From SVEL01 sp045126475 (GTDB lineage Bacteria > Bacillota > Clostridia > Lachnospirales > Lachnospiraceae), in assembly GCA_045126475.1 (NCBI GenBank), contig JBGVOL010000060.1, forward strand, positions 1-25,510: 25,510 nucleotides of DNA, written 5' to 3'. Shown here piece after piece: positions 1 through 7,533 of the stretch (position 1 is its first letter; every line of letters begins with the position of its first letter). The notes beneath the pieces are model-generated. The model saw only the letters and a program-made list of their open reading frames with translations, was not told where the DNA came from and ran no database searches. The position numbers and the translations under genes were made by a program.

Positions 1-588
1 GGTGCAACACATCAGTGTAATGAGGATATTGCTCTTATGAGAGCTATTCCGGGAATGGTTGTAATAAATCCGGCAGATGATGTAGAGGCAAAGGCTGCTG
101 TTAGGGCGGCTATTGAGCATGACGGACCTGTATATTTAAGATTTGGACGTCTTGCAACACCTGTAATCAATGACAGACCTGATTATAAGTTTGAGCTTGG
201 CAAGGGTGTTGTTCTCCGCGAGGGCAAGGATGTGACAATCATAGCAACAGGTCTTTGTGTGGCTGAGTCACTTGCAGCGGCAGAGAAGCTTGAAGCAGAC
301 GGAATATCTGCAAAGGTTATCAATATCCACACCATCAAGCCTCTGGATGAGGAACTTGTGGTTGCAGCAGCAAAGGAAACAGGCAAGGTTGTAACAGTTG
401 AGGAGCATTCGGTAATCGGCGGACTTGGAAGTGCAGTATGTGACTGCTTATGTGCTAAGGCACCGACACCTGTATTAAAGATAGGTGTAAACGACGTATT
501 CGGTGAATCAGGTCCTGCAGTTAAGCTTATTGCCAAATACGGACTTGATGCAGAGGGCATTTACAATAAGGTGAAGAGCTTTGTATAA
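1..588 (+). CDS. Transketolase, C-terminal subunit (5' truncated by window)
   Basis: The frame is open from base 1, so the first 37 bases also belong to the gene; 195 residues plus stop are present. The visible part starts with GATHQCNEDIALMRAIPGM, typical of the pyrimidine-binding domain of transketolase-like enzymes. The transketolase C-terminal domain follows (GKDVTIIATG near residue 80, VVTVEEHSVIGGLGS near residue 130). In Clostridia transketolase is often split into two genes, and a complete C-terminal subunit is about 310 residues, so roughly the last 60% is seen. It would transfer two-carbon ketol units in the cytoplasmic non-oxidative pentose phosphate pathway. The N-terminal thiamine-diphosphate subunit is expected upstream, outside the window. 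DXP synthase is a related alternative, but the motif spacing and short C-terminus favour transketolase. Confidence 0.88.
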   Translation, partial: GATHQCNEDIALMRAIPGMVVINPADDVEAKAAVRAAIEHDGPVYLRFGRLATPVINDRPDYKFELGKGVVLREGKDVTIIATGLCVAESLAAAEKLEADGISAKVINIHTIKPLDEELVVAAAKETGKVVTVEEHSVIGGLGSAVCDCLCAKAPTPVLKIGVNDVFGESGPAVKLIAKYGLDAEGIYNKVKSFV

Positions 589-620
589 AGCATTTTCTTA
601 ATAATTAATAATCAACAGAG

Positions 621-668
621 AGGTTGTCATATAATGGAATTTACCGGTTCCGCTTGTGACAGCCTTTT
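621..668 (+). terminator. Probable intrinsic terminator after transketolase
   Basis: AGGTTGTCA (621-629) pairs with TGACAGCCT (657-665) with one G-T wobble. The long loop holds a small GGAA/TTCC inner stem, and a short T-run (665-668) follows. The T-run is weak, so termination may be partial. Confidence 0.55.
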
Positions 669-690
669 GTTATGGTATATTTTGATATTG

Positions 691-719
691 TTGCAGATAC
701 TAAAATGTGTTAGTATATA
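691..719 (+). promoter_or_regulatory. Candidate sigma-A promoter for the (p)ppGpp synthetase
   Basis: TTGCAG (691-696), 17-base spacer, TATATA (714-719), about 85 bases before the start codon at 806. The two boxes are only moderate matches, but the gene lies behind a terminator and needs its own promoter. Confidence 0.4.
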
Positions 720-805
720 AGAAGTTTGTAGAGAACGATTGTAAGAATTAGTAATCATGGATTCGAGTCTGATATTAGGATTTATTAAGATTACAGGAGG
801 ATAAA

Positions 806-1498
806 ATGGACAGAGGATTACAGAGAAAATTAATGGAGGACACTCCTATAATGCAGTTGCCTGAAGAACTTTATGAGCAGGCAGAGAAAATGCAGGAGTT
901 ATTTTTATATAACAGGTGTGCGATAAAAGAGATTCAGACAAAGCTTGAGATATTAAATGAGGAGCTTGCACTGAAAACCCAGAGGAATCCTATTGAGTCT
1001 ATAAGTTCAAGAGTAAAAAGTCCTAAAAGTATTATTGAGAAGATATACAGAAAGGGTCTTCCTTTAACAATTGACAGTATATGGGAGAATCTTAATGATG
1101 TTGCGGGAGTAAGGGTTGTATGTTCGTTTCTTGAGGACATATATGATGTTGCTGATATGTTTATGAGACAGGATGACATAGAAGTAATAGAGATAAAGGA
1201 TTATATCAAGAATCCAAAACCAAACGGTTACCGTTCGCTTCATCTGATTGTCAGCGTGCCAATATTTTTGTCAGACAAGACGTTGCCTATGAAAGTAGAG
1301 GTTCAGATAAGAACAATAGCCATGGATTTCTGGGCGTCACTTGAACATCAGGTAAAGTACAAAAAAGGTGTCCCGGATGCAGAGAGAATTTCCGCAGAAC
1401 TTAAAGAGTGTGCGGAATCCATAAGCGCAACTGACAAGAAAATGCAGGGAATCTACCACGAAATACAGGAGATGATAAAGACAACGGAAGGTCATTGA
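806..1498 (+). CDS. Small alarmone synthetase, RelQ-like GTP pyrophosphokinase
   Basis: A 230-residue protein starting at ATG behind a strong GGAGG (798-802 region). It has the RelA/SpoT synthetase fold only: SSRVKSPKS (67-75) at the nucleotide-binding segment, NDVAGVRVV (97-105) with the conserved Asp98, NPKPNGYRSLH (136-146) and EVQIRT (165-170), plus Glu180. No HD hydrolase, TGS or ACT domain is present, and the length is right for the single-domain RelQ/YjbM-YwaC class. It would make ppGpp or pppGpp from ATP and GDP/GTP in the cytoplasm, probably controlled by transcription or allostery rather than ribosome sensing. It stands alone between a terminator and the toxin-antitoxin pair. Confidence 0.9.
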   Translation: MDRGLQRKLMEDTPIMQLPEELYEQAEKMQELFLYNRCAIKEIQTKLEILNEELALKTQRNPIESISSRVKSPKSIIEKIYRKGLPLTIDSIWENLNDVAGVRVVCSFLEDIYDVADMFMRQDDIEVIEIKDYIKNPKPNGYRSLHLIVSVPIFLSDKTLPMKVEVQIRTIAMDFWASLEHQVKYKKGVPDAERISAELKECAESISATDKKMQGIYHEIQEMIKTTEGH

Positions 1499-1534
1499 GT
1501 TATCGAGGGAAAAAGATTATTTACTTCAAAAACG

Positions 1535-1569
1535 TTGCAAATGTATTGAATTAGCAATATAATATACAT
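1535..1569 (+). promoter_or_regulatory. Sigma-A promoter of the toxin-antitoxin operon, with inverted repeat
   Basis: TTGCAA (1535-1540), 17-base spacer, TATAAT (1558-1563). An inverted repeat ATGTAT (1541-1546) / ATACAT (1564-1569) brackets the -10 box, a plausible operator for autorepression by the antitoxin. The promoter is seen directly; the operator role is inferred from how RelB/DinJ systems behave. Confidence 0.7.
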
Positions 1570-1594
1570 ACGAGTAATTAAGGAGGTTGTATAT

Positions 1595-1888
1595 ATGGCA
1601 AGTACAATACAAATACGGGTAGATGATGAATTAAAAATAAAATCTGATAATCTTTTTAAGGAGCTTGGAACAGATACTACTACAGCTATAAGGATGTTTT
1701 TAACACAAGCTGTTGCGAATAATGGATTTCCTTTTGAGATAAAAAAGGTAATGTTTAATCCGTATGCAGCATTGTCGCAAGATGAATTATTACAGAAATT
1801 GGAATCATCAAGAAATCATGCAAAACAAGGCAAATTTAGAGATGCAGATGATGTAATAGATGAAATGAGGGAAAAGTATGGAATATAA
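1595..1888 (+). CDS. RelB/DinJ-family antitoxin
   Basis: A 97-residue protein behind AAGGAGG. The N-terminus (MASTIQIRVDDELK, then ELGTDTTTAIRMFLTQAV) is the ribbon-helix-helix fold of RelB/DinJ antitoxins: a short beta strand followed by two helices that dimerise and bind operator DNA. The charged C-terminal half (about 60-97) would wrap and neutralise the toxin. It overlaps the toxin gene by 11 bases, the usual antitoxin-first arrangement that couples translation. The pair is more A/T-rich than its neighbours and sits between two housekeeping blocks, consistent with horizontal gain. Confidence 0.9.
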   Translation: MASTIQIRVDDELKIKSDNLFKELGTDTTTAIRMFLTQAVANNGFPFEIKKVMFNPYAALSQDELLQKLESSRNHAKQGKFRDADDVIDEMREKYGI

Positions 1889-2192
1889 GGTTGTTATCGC
1901 CTCAGATGCTGAAGAAGATTTAGACGGATTTATCAGATATCTTTTATTTGAAAAGCAGAGTACACAGGCAGCATCGAATTTACTTGATGATTTTGAAGCA
2001 ACTAAACAAAGTTTATCCAGAGTTGCGGGTAGTTTGAAACTGTGTGATAATCCGAAATTAAAAGAGTTTGGGTATAGAAGGATTAATTTTTTATCACACA
2101 GGTATTTTATGATGTATCGAATTGAAGGCGATGTTGCAATTGTGGATAATATTTTCCACGAATTACAGGATTATGAGAAAAAAATGATGTAG
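1878..2192 (+). CDS. RelE/ParE-family toxin
   Basis: A 104-residue protein starting inside the end of the antitoxin gene. MEYKVVIASDAEEDLDGFIRYL at the N-terminus and the central-to-C-terminal stretch FGYRRINFLSHRYFMMYRI followed by VAIVDNIFHELQDYEK are typical of the RelE/ParE superfamily. Basic and aromatic residues near 68-80 and the C-terminal FHELQDY resemble ribosome-dependent mRNA interferases, but ParE-like gyrase poisons share the fold, so the target cannot be decided from sequence alone. Activity would be held in check by the antitoxin encoded immediately upstream. Confidence 0.87.
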   Translation: MEYKVVIASDAEEDLDGFIRYLLFEKQSTQAASNLLDDFEATKQSLSRVAGSLKLCDNPKLKEFGYRRINFLSHRYFMMYRIEGDVAIVDNIFHELQDYEKKMM

Positions 2193-2213
2193 TATGGTAG
2201 AATATAAAAAATC

Positions 2214-2256
2214 TATAGCACGTATTAGACAAATGTCCGATACGTGCTATATTTTT
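2214..2256. terminator. Bidirectional terminator between toxin and sigma-like gene
   Basis: A perfect 12-base stem, TATAGCACGTAT (2214-2225) and ATACGTGCTATA (2240-2251), is followed by TTTTT on the plus strand and preceded by an A-run (2205-2210) that becomes the T-run on the minus strand. It ends both the toxin operon and the convergent sigma-like gene. Confidence 0.88.
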
Positions 2257-2296
2257 ATCGTGTAAATGAAAATATGCTACTACAATCCCACTGGCT

Positions 2297-3097
2297 TCAG
2301 GCGTTAGGTGACTGTATATCCTTGTCGTTTATTGTCATTGCATCAAGTGACATTTTCATGATGTTTCTTATTTCATCTTCGGAGAGTGACATGTATTCGC
2401 ACAGTTCTTCAATGGTTGCTTCACGGCCAAGCTTCTCGGCAAGCTCGGTAGTGGCATCGCTGATGGCATTTGCCCTTTCGGCGGCATGCTCTGCGATACG
2501 GTTCATGCCAAGTTCTTCGTCAATGGCATCCTGAATGGCGTTTTCGATATATTTTACGATGAATTCATCAAAATCATATTTACTGTCGTAATTCATGATT
2601 CCCTCGATTAGGCCTAAATTTCCTTCCTGAATTAAATCACCACGCTTTACGCCCTGTCCCATAAAATGGTCTACGATTTCTATAACATTAGGAAGACATG
2701 CCTCTACAAGCTTGGTAAAAGCAGTACGGTCGCCGCGGCAGCCACGCTCAATGAGGAGCGCTTTCTCTTCAGGTGTTAATACCGGAACAGAATTAATATC
2801 GTTCATATACATTTCGAGAAACATCTTTTCCTCTTCTGATGATTCACAGTGACTGTGAGTACATGAATTGTTCTGTTCAGAAGACTGCGTATTGTCAGAA
2901 GACACAGGCATATCAAGGTCGGTTATCTTTATTTTGCTGTCAAGAAGATATTGATAAACGGCCTGATACATTTCTTCGTTATCAAGTATTTCGCTGAAAT
3001 ATGTGTGTACATTTTCAGTCGTAACCTGATTGCCATTGACTGTTGCGTATTCAATAAGGGCGCTTAGCGCCTCGTTAAATTCTGATTTTTTGTCCAT
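2297..3097 (-). CDS. Sigma-70-like protein lacking region 4
   Basis: A 266-residue protein with the N-terminal half of a primary sigma factor. Residues 1-60 resemble region 1.1. After a Ser/Asn/His-rich linker (65-88) comes region 1.2 (EKMFLEMYMNDINSVPVLTPEE, in two parts, 90-111), then region 2.1/2.2 with an intact core-binding DLIQEGNLGLI (154-164). The segment matching regions 2.3/2.4 (174-204) has lost the usual aromatic and basic promoter-melting and -10 residues: YATWWIRQAI of RpoD aligns with FIVKYIENAI here. A region-3-like helix pair (ELAEKLGREATIEELCEYM) follows, and the protein stops at 266 with no region 4. Only 40 bases separate the stop from a terminator, so region 4 was not just shifted out of frame. 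It may bind RNA polymerase core without recognising promoters; that function is inferred. Start by ATG after AAAGGAAA. Confidence 0.8.
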   Translation of the reverse strand: MDKKSEFNEALSALIEYATVNGNQVTTENVHTYFSEILDNEEMYQAVYQYLLDSKIKITDLDMPVSSDNTQSSEQNNSCTHSHCESSEEEKMFLEMYMNDINSVPVLTPEEKALLIERGCRGDRTAFTKLVEACLPNVIEIVDHFMGQGVKRGDLIQEGNLGLIEGIMNYDSKYDFDEFIVKYIENAIQDAIDEELGMNRIAEHAAERANAISDATTELAEKLGREATIEELCEYMSLSEDEIRNIMKMSLDAMTINDKDIQSPNA

Positions 3098-3126
3098 TTT
3101 TATGTTTCCTTTCAGTATTTCAGAAT

Positions 3127-3155
3127 AGTATACATTAAAATGAGGGATTGCACAA
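3127..3155 (-). promoter_or_regulatory. Sigma-A-type promoter of the sigma-like gene
   Basis: Read on the minus strand: TTGTGC (3150-3155), 17-base spacer, TATACT (3127-3132), about 30 bases before the start codon at 3097. It is divergent from the promoter at 3174-3201. Confidence 0.55.
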
Positions 3156-3173
3156 GAAGTTGAATAAATATCT

Positions 3174-3201
3174 TTGAATACATGGTAAAATGTAGTATAC
3201 T
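3174..3201 (+). promoter_or_regulatory. Sigma-A-type promoter of the 3228 cluster
   Basis: TTGAAT (3174-3179), 16-base spacer, TATACT (3196-3201). Transcription would begin only a few bases before the ribosome site AAGGAG (3212-3217), giving a very short leader. Confidence 0.5.
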
Positions 3202-3227
3202 TGGGATATGAAAGGAGTGAAGAATAA

Positions 3228-4388
3228 TTGAAGATATCTGATTTTTTTAAGAAAAGAAAAGCCGGTATTATCCATATGCTAAGTTCATTACTGCTTCTGA
3301 TGTTTGCAGCGGGAATTGGTATATTTCTGGGATTAAAGGAGACAAACGGACTTCAAAAATATATAGATGAAGCATATGAGTATTATGCGGACAGTAATTG
3401 GGTGGCACTGTACAATTATGCAGAAGTTGAGGATAATGATTTTATCAATGAATATTTTTTTGAAAAAATGGCGGACTCTTTGTATGGGGAAATTGATGGA
3501 AATAAATTAAAGATTGGGAATACTGTTGAGAATGAAGGATATGCTGAGGTTGAATTATCTTATGATGGTACGGACGGAAACAGCAATACATGGAAAGTAC
3601 GTTTTATAGAAAAGGCTGAGAGAAATTACTTATTTTTTCATCAGTGGAAGCTTGATGTATCAGACATGATTATAAAGGATTGTAAGGTTGAAGCACCGGC
3701 AGGGTTCACAGTCTATGTAGACGGTGTGGAACTGGCAGATGATAATTCACAGAAGAACGAGGACGGTAATAACGGTATAGTTACATACATTATTCCGGAA
3801 GTATTTAAAGGTGACCACAATGTTATGTTTAAGGCAGAAATGACAGAACCGTTGGAGGTTGGTGTTACATGGAATGAAGACGGCATGGGGTATACACTTG
3901 AAGAGGATAAACTTAGTGTAGTAAACTCTGAGGCAGCAATAATTAACAATAATGCTGAGATGATTGTACAACTTATGTATAAAGCTGTGTTTGAGAGAAC
4001 GGGTATAGATGAAGTGAGCACATATTTTGTTGCAGACGAAGCAGTAAGGGCAAAACTCACAGCCGTTTATGATGCAATGGTGCTTGCCATCGAACCGGAG
4101 GATGGTTCAACGTTAAATTCCATGGATATTACAGAATTCAGTGAACACGATATCAAGCTTATTTATCCGTCACAGGTAAACCTGTTATTGAGCTTTAACT
4201 GTACCTTCAGTGCAAGAGGCGCAAGACAGGAAGGCGGAGGCATAAGAGAAAAATATGACGGAACTGCCACAAGCATTACAACATTCCATTTTATTAAGGA
4301 CAATGAAAACTGGCTTTGTGACGATTTTACCATGGAGTGTATTGATTACAGCAAAGAAGAAGTGGAAGAAGAAACGGAAGAAGAATAG
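3228..4388 (+). CDS. Membrane-anchored extracytoplasmic protein, TcaA/MecA_N-like
   Basis: A 386-residue protein with a TTG start, chosen because AAAGGAG (3211-3217) is well placed and no better ATG precedes the hydrophobic segment. A basic N-terminus (KKRK) is followed by one membrane helix (about 14-36), so most of the chain lies outside the cell. Residues 40-150 look like an NTF2-like domain of the kind in TcaA, YvbJ and MecA_N proteins (YIDEAYEYYADSNWVALY, then the W-x-V strand pair), followed by a PEGA-like strand motif (APAGFTVYVDGVEL). A second NTF2-like region may span 235-370. The tail is Glu-rich (EEVEEETEEE). The molecular role is unknown; TcaA-like proteins are linked to cell-wall stress. 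It is first in a cluster with the flavin-reductase gene 12 bases downstream. Confidence 0.72.
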   Translation: MKISDFFKKRKAGIIHMLSSLLLLMFAAGIGIFLGLKETNGLQKYIDEAYEYYADSNWVALYNYAEVEDNDFINEYFFEKMADSLYGEIDGNKLKIGNTVENEGYAEVELSYDGTDGNSNTWKVRFIEKAERNYLFFHQWKLDVSDMIIKDCKVEAPAGFTVYVDGVELADDNSQKNEDGNNGIVTYIIPEVFKGDHNVMFKAEMTEPLEVGVTWNEDGMGYTLEEDKLSVVNSEAAIINNNAEMIVQLMYKAVFERTGIDEVSTYFVADEAVRAKLTAVYDAMVLAIEPEDGSTLNSMDITEFSEHDIKLIYPSQVNLLLSFNCTFSARGARQEGGGIREKYDGTATSITTFHFIKDNENWLCDDFTMECIDYSKEEVEEETEEE

Positions 4389-4403
4389 TTAAGGAGAGTA
4401 ATG

Positions 4404-4970
4404 ATGGCAAAAGAGGTTTGGAAGGCCGGTAACATGATTTATCCTCTTCCTGCGGTGATGGTGAGCTGCAGGGATAAACAGGGAAGGGATAACATAATTA
4501 CAGTTGCGTGGACGGGAACGATATGCACAAATCCTGCAATGGCATATATCTCAGTGCGCCCTGAGAGGTACTCTTATAATATGATAAAAGAAACGGGTGA
4601 GTTCGTTATAAATCTGACCACAAAAGAGCTGGTATACGCAACGGACTATTGCGGTGTCTGTTCGGGAAGAGATGTTGATAAATTTGAAAAAATGAATCTG
4701 ACCAAAGAGGAAGCTGTACATGTTAATGTACCCATGATTAAGGAAAGCCCAGTAAACATTGAGTGCCGGGTTGAACGTATAGAAGAATTGGGATCTCATC
4801 ATATGTTTATTGCGAGAGTACTTGCGGTTCATGCTGATAAGAAATATATGGATGAAAAGGGTAAATTCGATTTGTCAAAGGCAGAACCCATTATTTATTC
4901 TCATGGTGAATATTACAGCATGGGTGAGAAGTTGGGAACATTCGGGTACAGCATTAAAAAGAAAAAATAA
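4404..4970 (+). CDS. Flavin reductase-like FMN-binding protein
   Basis: A cytoplasmic protein of 188 residues. The second of two adjacent ATGs (4401, 4404) is preferred because it lies 7 bases from AAGGAG (4391-4396). The order of motifs fits the flavin reductase-like split-barrel (flavoredoxin) family: PLPAVMVSCRDKQGRDNIITVAW near 15, ISVRPERYSYNMI near 50, GEFVINLTTKEL near 65, and SPVNIECRVERIEELGSHHMFIARVL near 115. It probably binds FMN and reduces flavin or another acceptor with NAD(P)H; the substrate cannot be told. Gaps of 15 and 29 bases suggest cotranscription with the flanking genes, whose functional link is not obvious. Confidence 0.83.
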   Translation: MAKEVWKAGNMIYPLPAVMVSCRDKQGRDNIITVAWTGTICTNPAMAYISVRPERYSYNMIKETGEFVINLTTKELVYATDYCGVCSGRDVDKFEKMNLTKEEAVHVNVPMIKESPVNIECRVERIEELGSHHMFIARVLAVHADKKYMDEKGKFDLSKAEPIIYSHGEYYSMGEKLGTFGYSIKKKK

Positions 4971-4999
4971 ATAAATACAACAGGAGAAATCAAAATAAT

Positions 5000-6841
5000 A
5001 TGAAAAAACGTATTTTATCAATTGCATTAACGACCACAATGATTGCCGGCCTTTTAACAGGATGCGGCTGCACGCGGGAAGAGGCAAAAGTAAGTCTTAA
5101 ACTGGATGTTATTAAGAAAGCAGATGAGGTGATTGAGGACGTAGTCACCAGCGAGGAATTTAAGGAGGCAGATGAAAAGAAACGTCTTGAAATAGCAAAA
5201 GATACGGTAGAACAGCTGGTGGATGATAAGATTGTAAAAGAAGAAAGTGTTCAGGTGATTGAAGAAGAAGGTGTGGTTACATTCCAGTATGAAGGCGGTG
5301 GCTCAGGAACTATACATGCAGCGGATTTGCCACAACCTGATAAGGAAGAAGTGTCACATCCGGAAGAATCTGTAATTGGTGATACTATTGAAAAGCAGGA
5401 GCAGAAGGCTGAAGAAGCAGGAGCAACTGCTGTAGGACCACAGGAGGAAATTCCTATAGTAGAAGATACCAAGGCAGAATGGTCAAAACAGCCGGAACCA
5501 TCCATAGATGTAGTAATAACTCCAAAGCCTGCGACAATGACCATAAGAGTTTATAATGCTTTTGAAGATAGTGAGTACAGAAACAGAAATTATGAATCTT
5601 TAGTGTCTAACTGGAAAGATGAAGGATTCAGCGAAGAACAGATTATCCTGGATAATGAAGTTTATGTTGAGGAATTATTGGAAATACCAAATTATACATT
5701 GGTAAGTTTTAGCATGCACGGTTCGGTTTGTTGCGATGGTAATGGAAATGTGCTTCCGGTTATTCTCCTCATGGATGACAAATCGTCTGCTGCCAGAAAT
5801 AAGGAGCTGGAAAGTTATTTGGCAAATTATGAAATTGCAAAGGTATATACACAGCACGGAGGAGCATATGCGGTATTTCCAAAGCTGTTTTCCAATCATT
5901 TTTCAAAGGATGATTTGGCGAATACAATAATATATTCTGAAAGCTGTATGTTTTTTGGAGAATGCAGCCTTAATAAGAAGTGCAATAAGAAATCAGGTAT
6001 ATACTGTGATTCAGGTTCTGTAGCTTTCGCAGATGCATTGTGTGACAGTGGTTGTCCCGCAGTGCTTGGATTTCATAATTCAGTTTATGCAGATTATGCC
6101 ATAGGCGGCTTATATGTATTTGGAATCGCTATTAACATGGGATACACACCTGAATATGCTTTCTGTGCATTTACAGACATTATGGGTGAGACTGACAGAA
6201 CGAATGTGCAGACGGGGAATACGGCATATCCGTTGTTGTTCGGCAAGAATATTACCTGTACAGTTTCTGATTTACTGCAACAAAAGGAAGTCGTACAGCA
6301 AACATCACAACAACAGTCATCAGAGGAAACTTCTGAAAAGGAAGATGATTCAACAAGTTCATCCGAATGGAGGATTAATAAAGGAATTATGGCTGATATC
6401 ACTATTTATGAGTCTCCGGATGATCTGGGATTTACCATAGGGGATATTTTTACATTAAACTATGTCCCGTTTGAGGAGGGTTATGAATTTTTATCTACAG
6501 ACATTCGTGATCATGAAATACAACAGTGTGTCGGGGAAATTGATGGGGTGTATTGGTTGAAATACTTTAATGATAATTTTGATGCAGATGAGTATTTGGT
6601 GAATCATGATATTACAGAAGAATGGATTAGAGTAAACGGAGACACGTTTAATGTATATACCCGCTTAGATGAGGAAGTAAATGAAACATATGATGTCTTT
6701 TATAAAGACGAGAAAAAGGTAGAAAGAGTTGAAATATCCAGAATGTCTATGGGAAGATTTAGTCTGATATGCATAGATATTTATTCTTCAGATTCAACTG
6801 TTGGAACAGGCGAAAAGGTATATATTGAATGGGAATATTAG
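5000..6841 (+). CDS. Lipoprotein with caspase-like (clan CD) cysteine peptidase domain
   Basis: A 613-residue exported protein. The signal peptide ends in a clean lipobox (LLTGC, Cys22), so the mature protein should be lipid-anchored outside the membrane. Residues 30-180 are acidic, low-complexity and probably a flexible stalk. Residues 180-430 carry a clan-CD-like arrangement: a hydrophobic strand then HG (LVSFSMHGS, His240), and about 75 residues later a hydrophobic strand then Cys (ANTIIYSESCMF, Cys316), as in caspases, gingipains and C11 peptidases. Many Cys (316-350) may form disulfides or bind metal. After a Gln/Ser/Glu linker (about 425-455) a second domain (460-613) of unknown type ends the protein. 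Peptidase activity is inferred; the substrate is unknown. A strong terminator follows. Confidence 0.68.
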   Translation: MKKRILSIALTTTMIAGLLTGCGCTREEAKVSLKLDVIKKADEVIEDVVTSEEFKEADEKKRLEIAKDTVEQLVDDKIVKEESVQVIEEEGVVTFQYEGGGSGTIHAADLPQPDKEEVSHPEESVIGDTIEKQEQKAEEAGATAVGPQEEIPIVEDTKAEWSKQPEPSIDVVITPKPATMTIRVYNAFEDSEYRNRNYESLVSNWKDEGFSEEQIILDNEVYVEELLEIPNYTLVSFSMHGSVCCDGNGNVLPVILLMDDKSSAARNKELESYLANYEIAKVYTQHGGAYAVFPKLFSNHFSKDDLANTIIYSESCMFFGECSLNKKCNKKSGIYCDSGSVAFADALCDSGCPAVLGFHNSVYADYAIGGLYVFGIAINMGYTPEYAFCAFTDIMGETDRTNVQTGNTAYPLLFGKNITCTVSDLLQQKEVVQQTSQQQSSEETSEKEDDSTSSSEWRINKGIMADITIYESPDDLGFTIGDIFTLNYVPFEEGYEFLSTDIRDHEIQQCVGEIDGVYWLKYFNDNFDADEYLVNHDITEEWIRVNGDTFNVYTRLDEEVNETYDVFYKDEKKVERVEISRMSMGRFSLICIDIYSSDSTVGTGEKVYIEWEY

Positions 6842-6858
6842 TTGAAAAGCGTAAAAAT

Positions 6859-6885
6859 GGGCTGCAGAATTGCAGCCCGTTTTTT
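6859..6885. terminator. Bidirectional terminator between the lipoprotein gene and pgsA
   Basis: GGGCTGCA (6859-6866), loop GAAT, TGCAGCCC (6871-6878), then GTTTTTT. An A-run (6853-6857) lies on the other side, so it can also end the convergent pgsA transcript. Confidence 0.92.
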
Positions 6886-6892
6886 AATAAAC

Positions 6893-7486
6893 TTATTTAG
6901 ATTTTTTGGTGCGGATAGTTCCGTCAGCCTTCATCTCTTTGTATAATTTACTGTATGCACGCATGTATACGACAAAGGACAGAATTAAAAATACTGTTGA
7001 TATTCCGATAAGGCAAAAGACGAATTCGTCTTTAATCATGTGTGGCGGAAGTCCGATAATAAGTAATAAGCTTGAATCAAGAATTACTGTACACAGCTTT
7101 CCGCACCACATGGCTCCGTTTAAATTGTTTCCTTTGTGATATATGTAGAGTCCTACAATCAGCATTATAATTTCTTTTAATGCGAAAACTCCGACCAGTA
7201 TTGCAACCCATGGGTTTTTAAATATTGCCATAACAAGCATTGCAAACTGCATAAGCTTGTCTGCCAGAGGGTCTATGAATTTGCCCCAGTCAGTTACCAT
7301 ATTGAAATGCCTTGCAATCCATCCGTCTACGATGTCTGTCGCGGAGGCGACCACCACAACAAGAGCGGACTGCCAATAATATTCCTTTATAAAAAGAAAA
7401 ATGAAAAGCGGAACAAGCAAAATACGTATATAGCAAAGAATATTCGGTATCTTAAATAAATCTTCTTTTCGTGCTTTTCCTCTCAT
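6893..7486 (-). CDS. pgsA: CDP-diacylglycerol--glycerol-3-phosphate 3-phosphatidyltransferase
   Basis: A 197-residue integral membrane enzyme that makes phosphatidylglycerol phosphate, the committed step to phosphatidylglycerol and cardiolipin. The full CDP-alcohol phosphotransferase signature is present: Asp54-Gly55, Ala58-Arg59, Gly68, Asp72, Asp76 (D-G-x2-A-R-x8-G-x3-D-x3-D). About five hydrophobic helices are visible. The start at 7486 is chosen over the upstream in-frame ATG at 7534 because GGAG lies 7 bases before it, and because the -10 box of a perfect consensus promoter covers 7534, so the longer form would not be transcribed. It stands alone, divergent from the shikimate-kinase-like gene. 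Confidence 0.93.
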   Translation of the reverse strand: MRGKARKEDLFKIPNILCYIRILLVPLFIFLFIKEYYWQSALVVVVASATDIVDGWIARHFNMVTDWGKFIDPLADKLMQFAMLVMAIFKNPWVAILVGVFALKEIIMLIVGLYIYHKGNNLNGAMWCGKLCTVILDSSLLLIIGLPPHMIKDEFVFCLIGISTVFLILSFVVYMRAYSKLYKEMKADGTIRTKKSK

Positions 7487-7533
7487 AAGAGCTCCTTTCT
7501 TAAAATGGGGCACATGCCCACAATTACCCGACA

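Noticed and set aside
2244..2534. Plus-strand open frame of 96 codons opposite the sigma-like gene
   Set aside because: It is antisense to a clear coding region and Ser/Met-rich in the way shadow frames usually are; it has no ribosome site.
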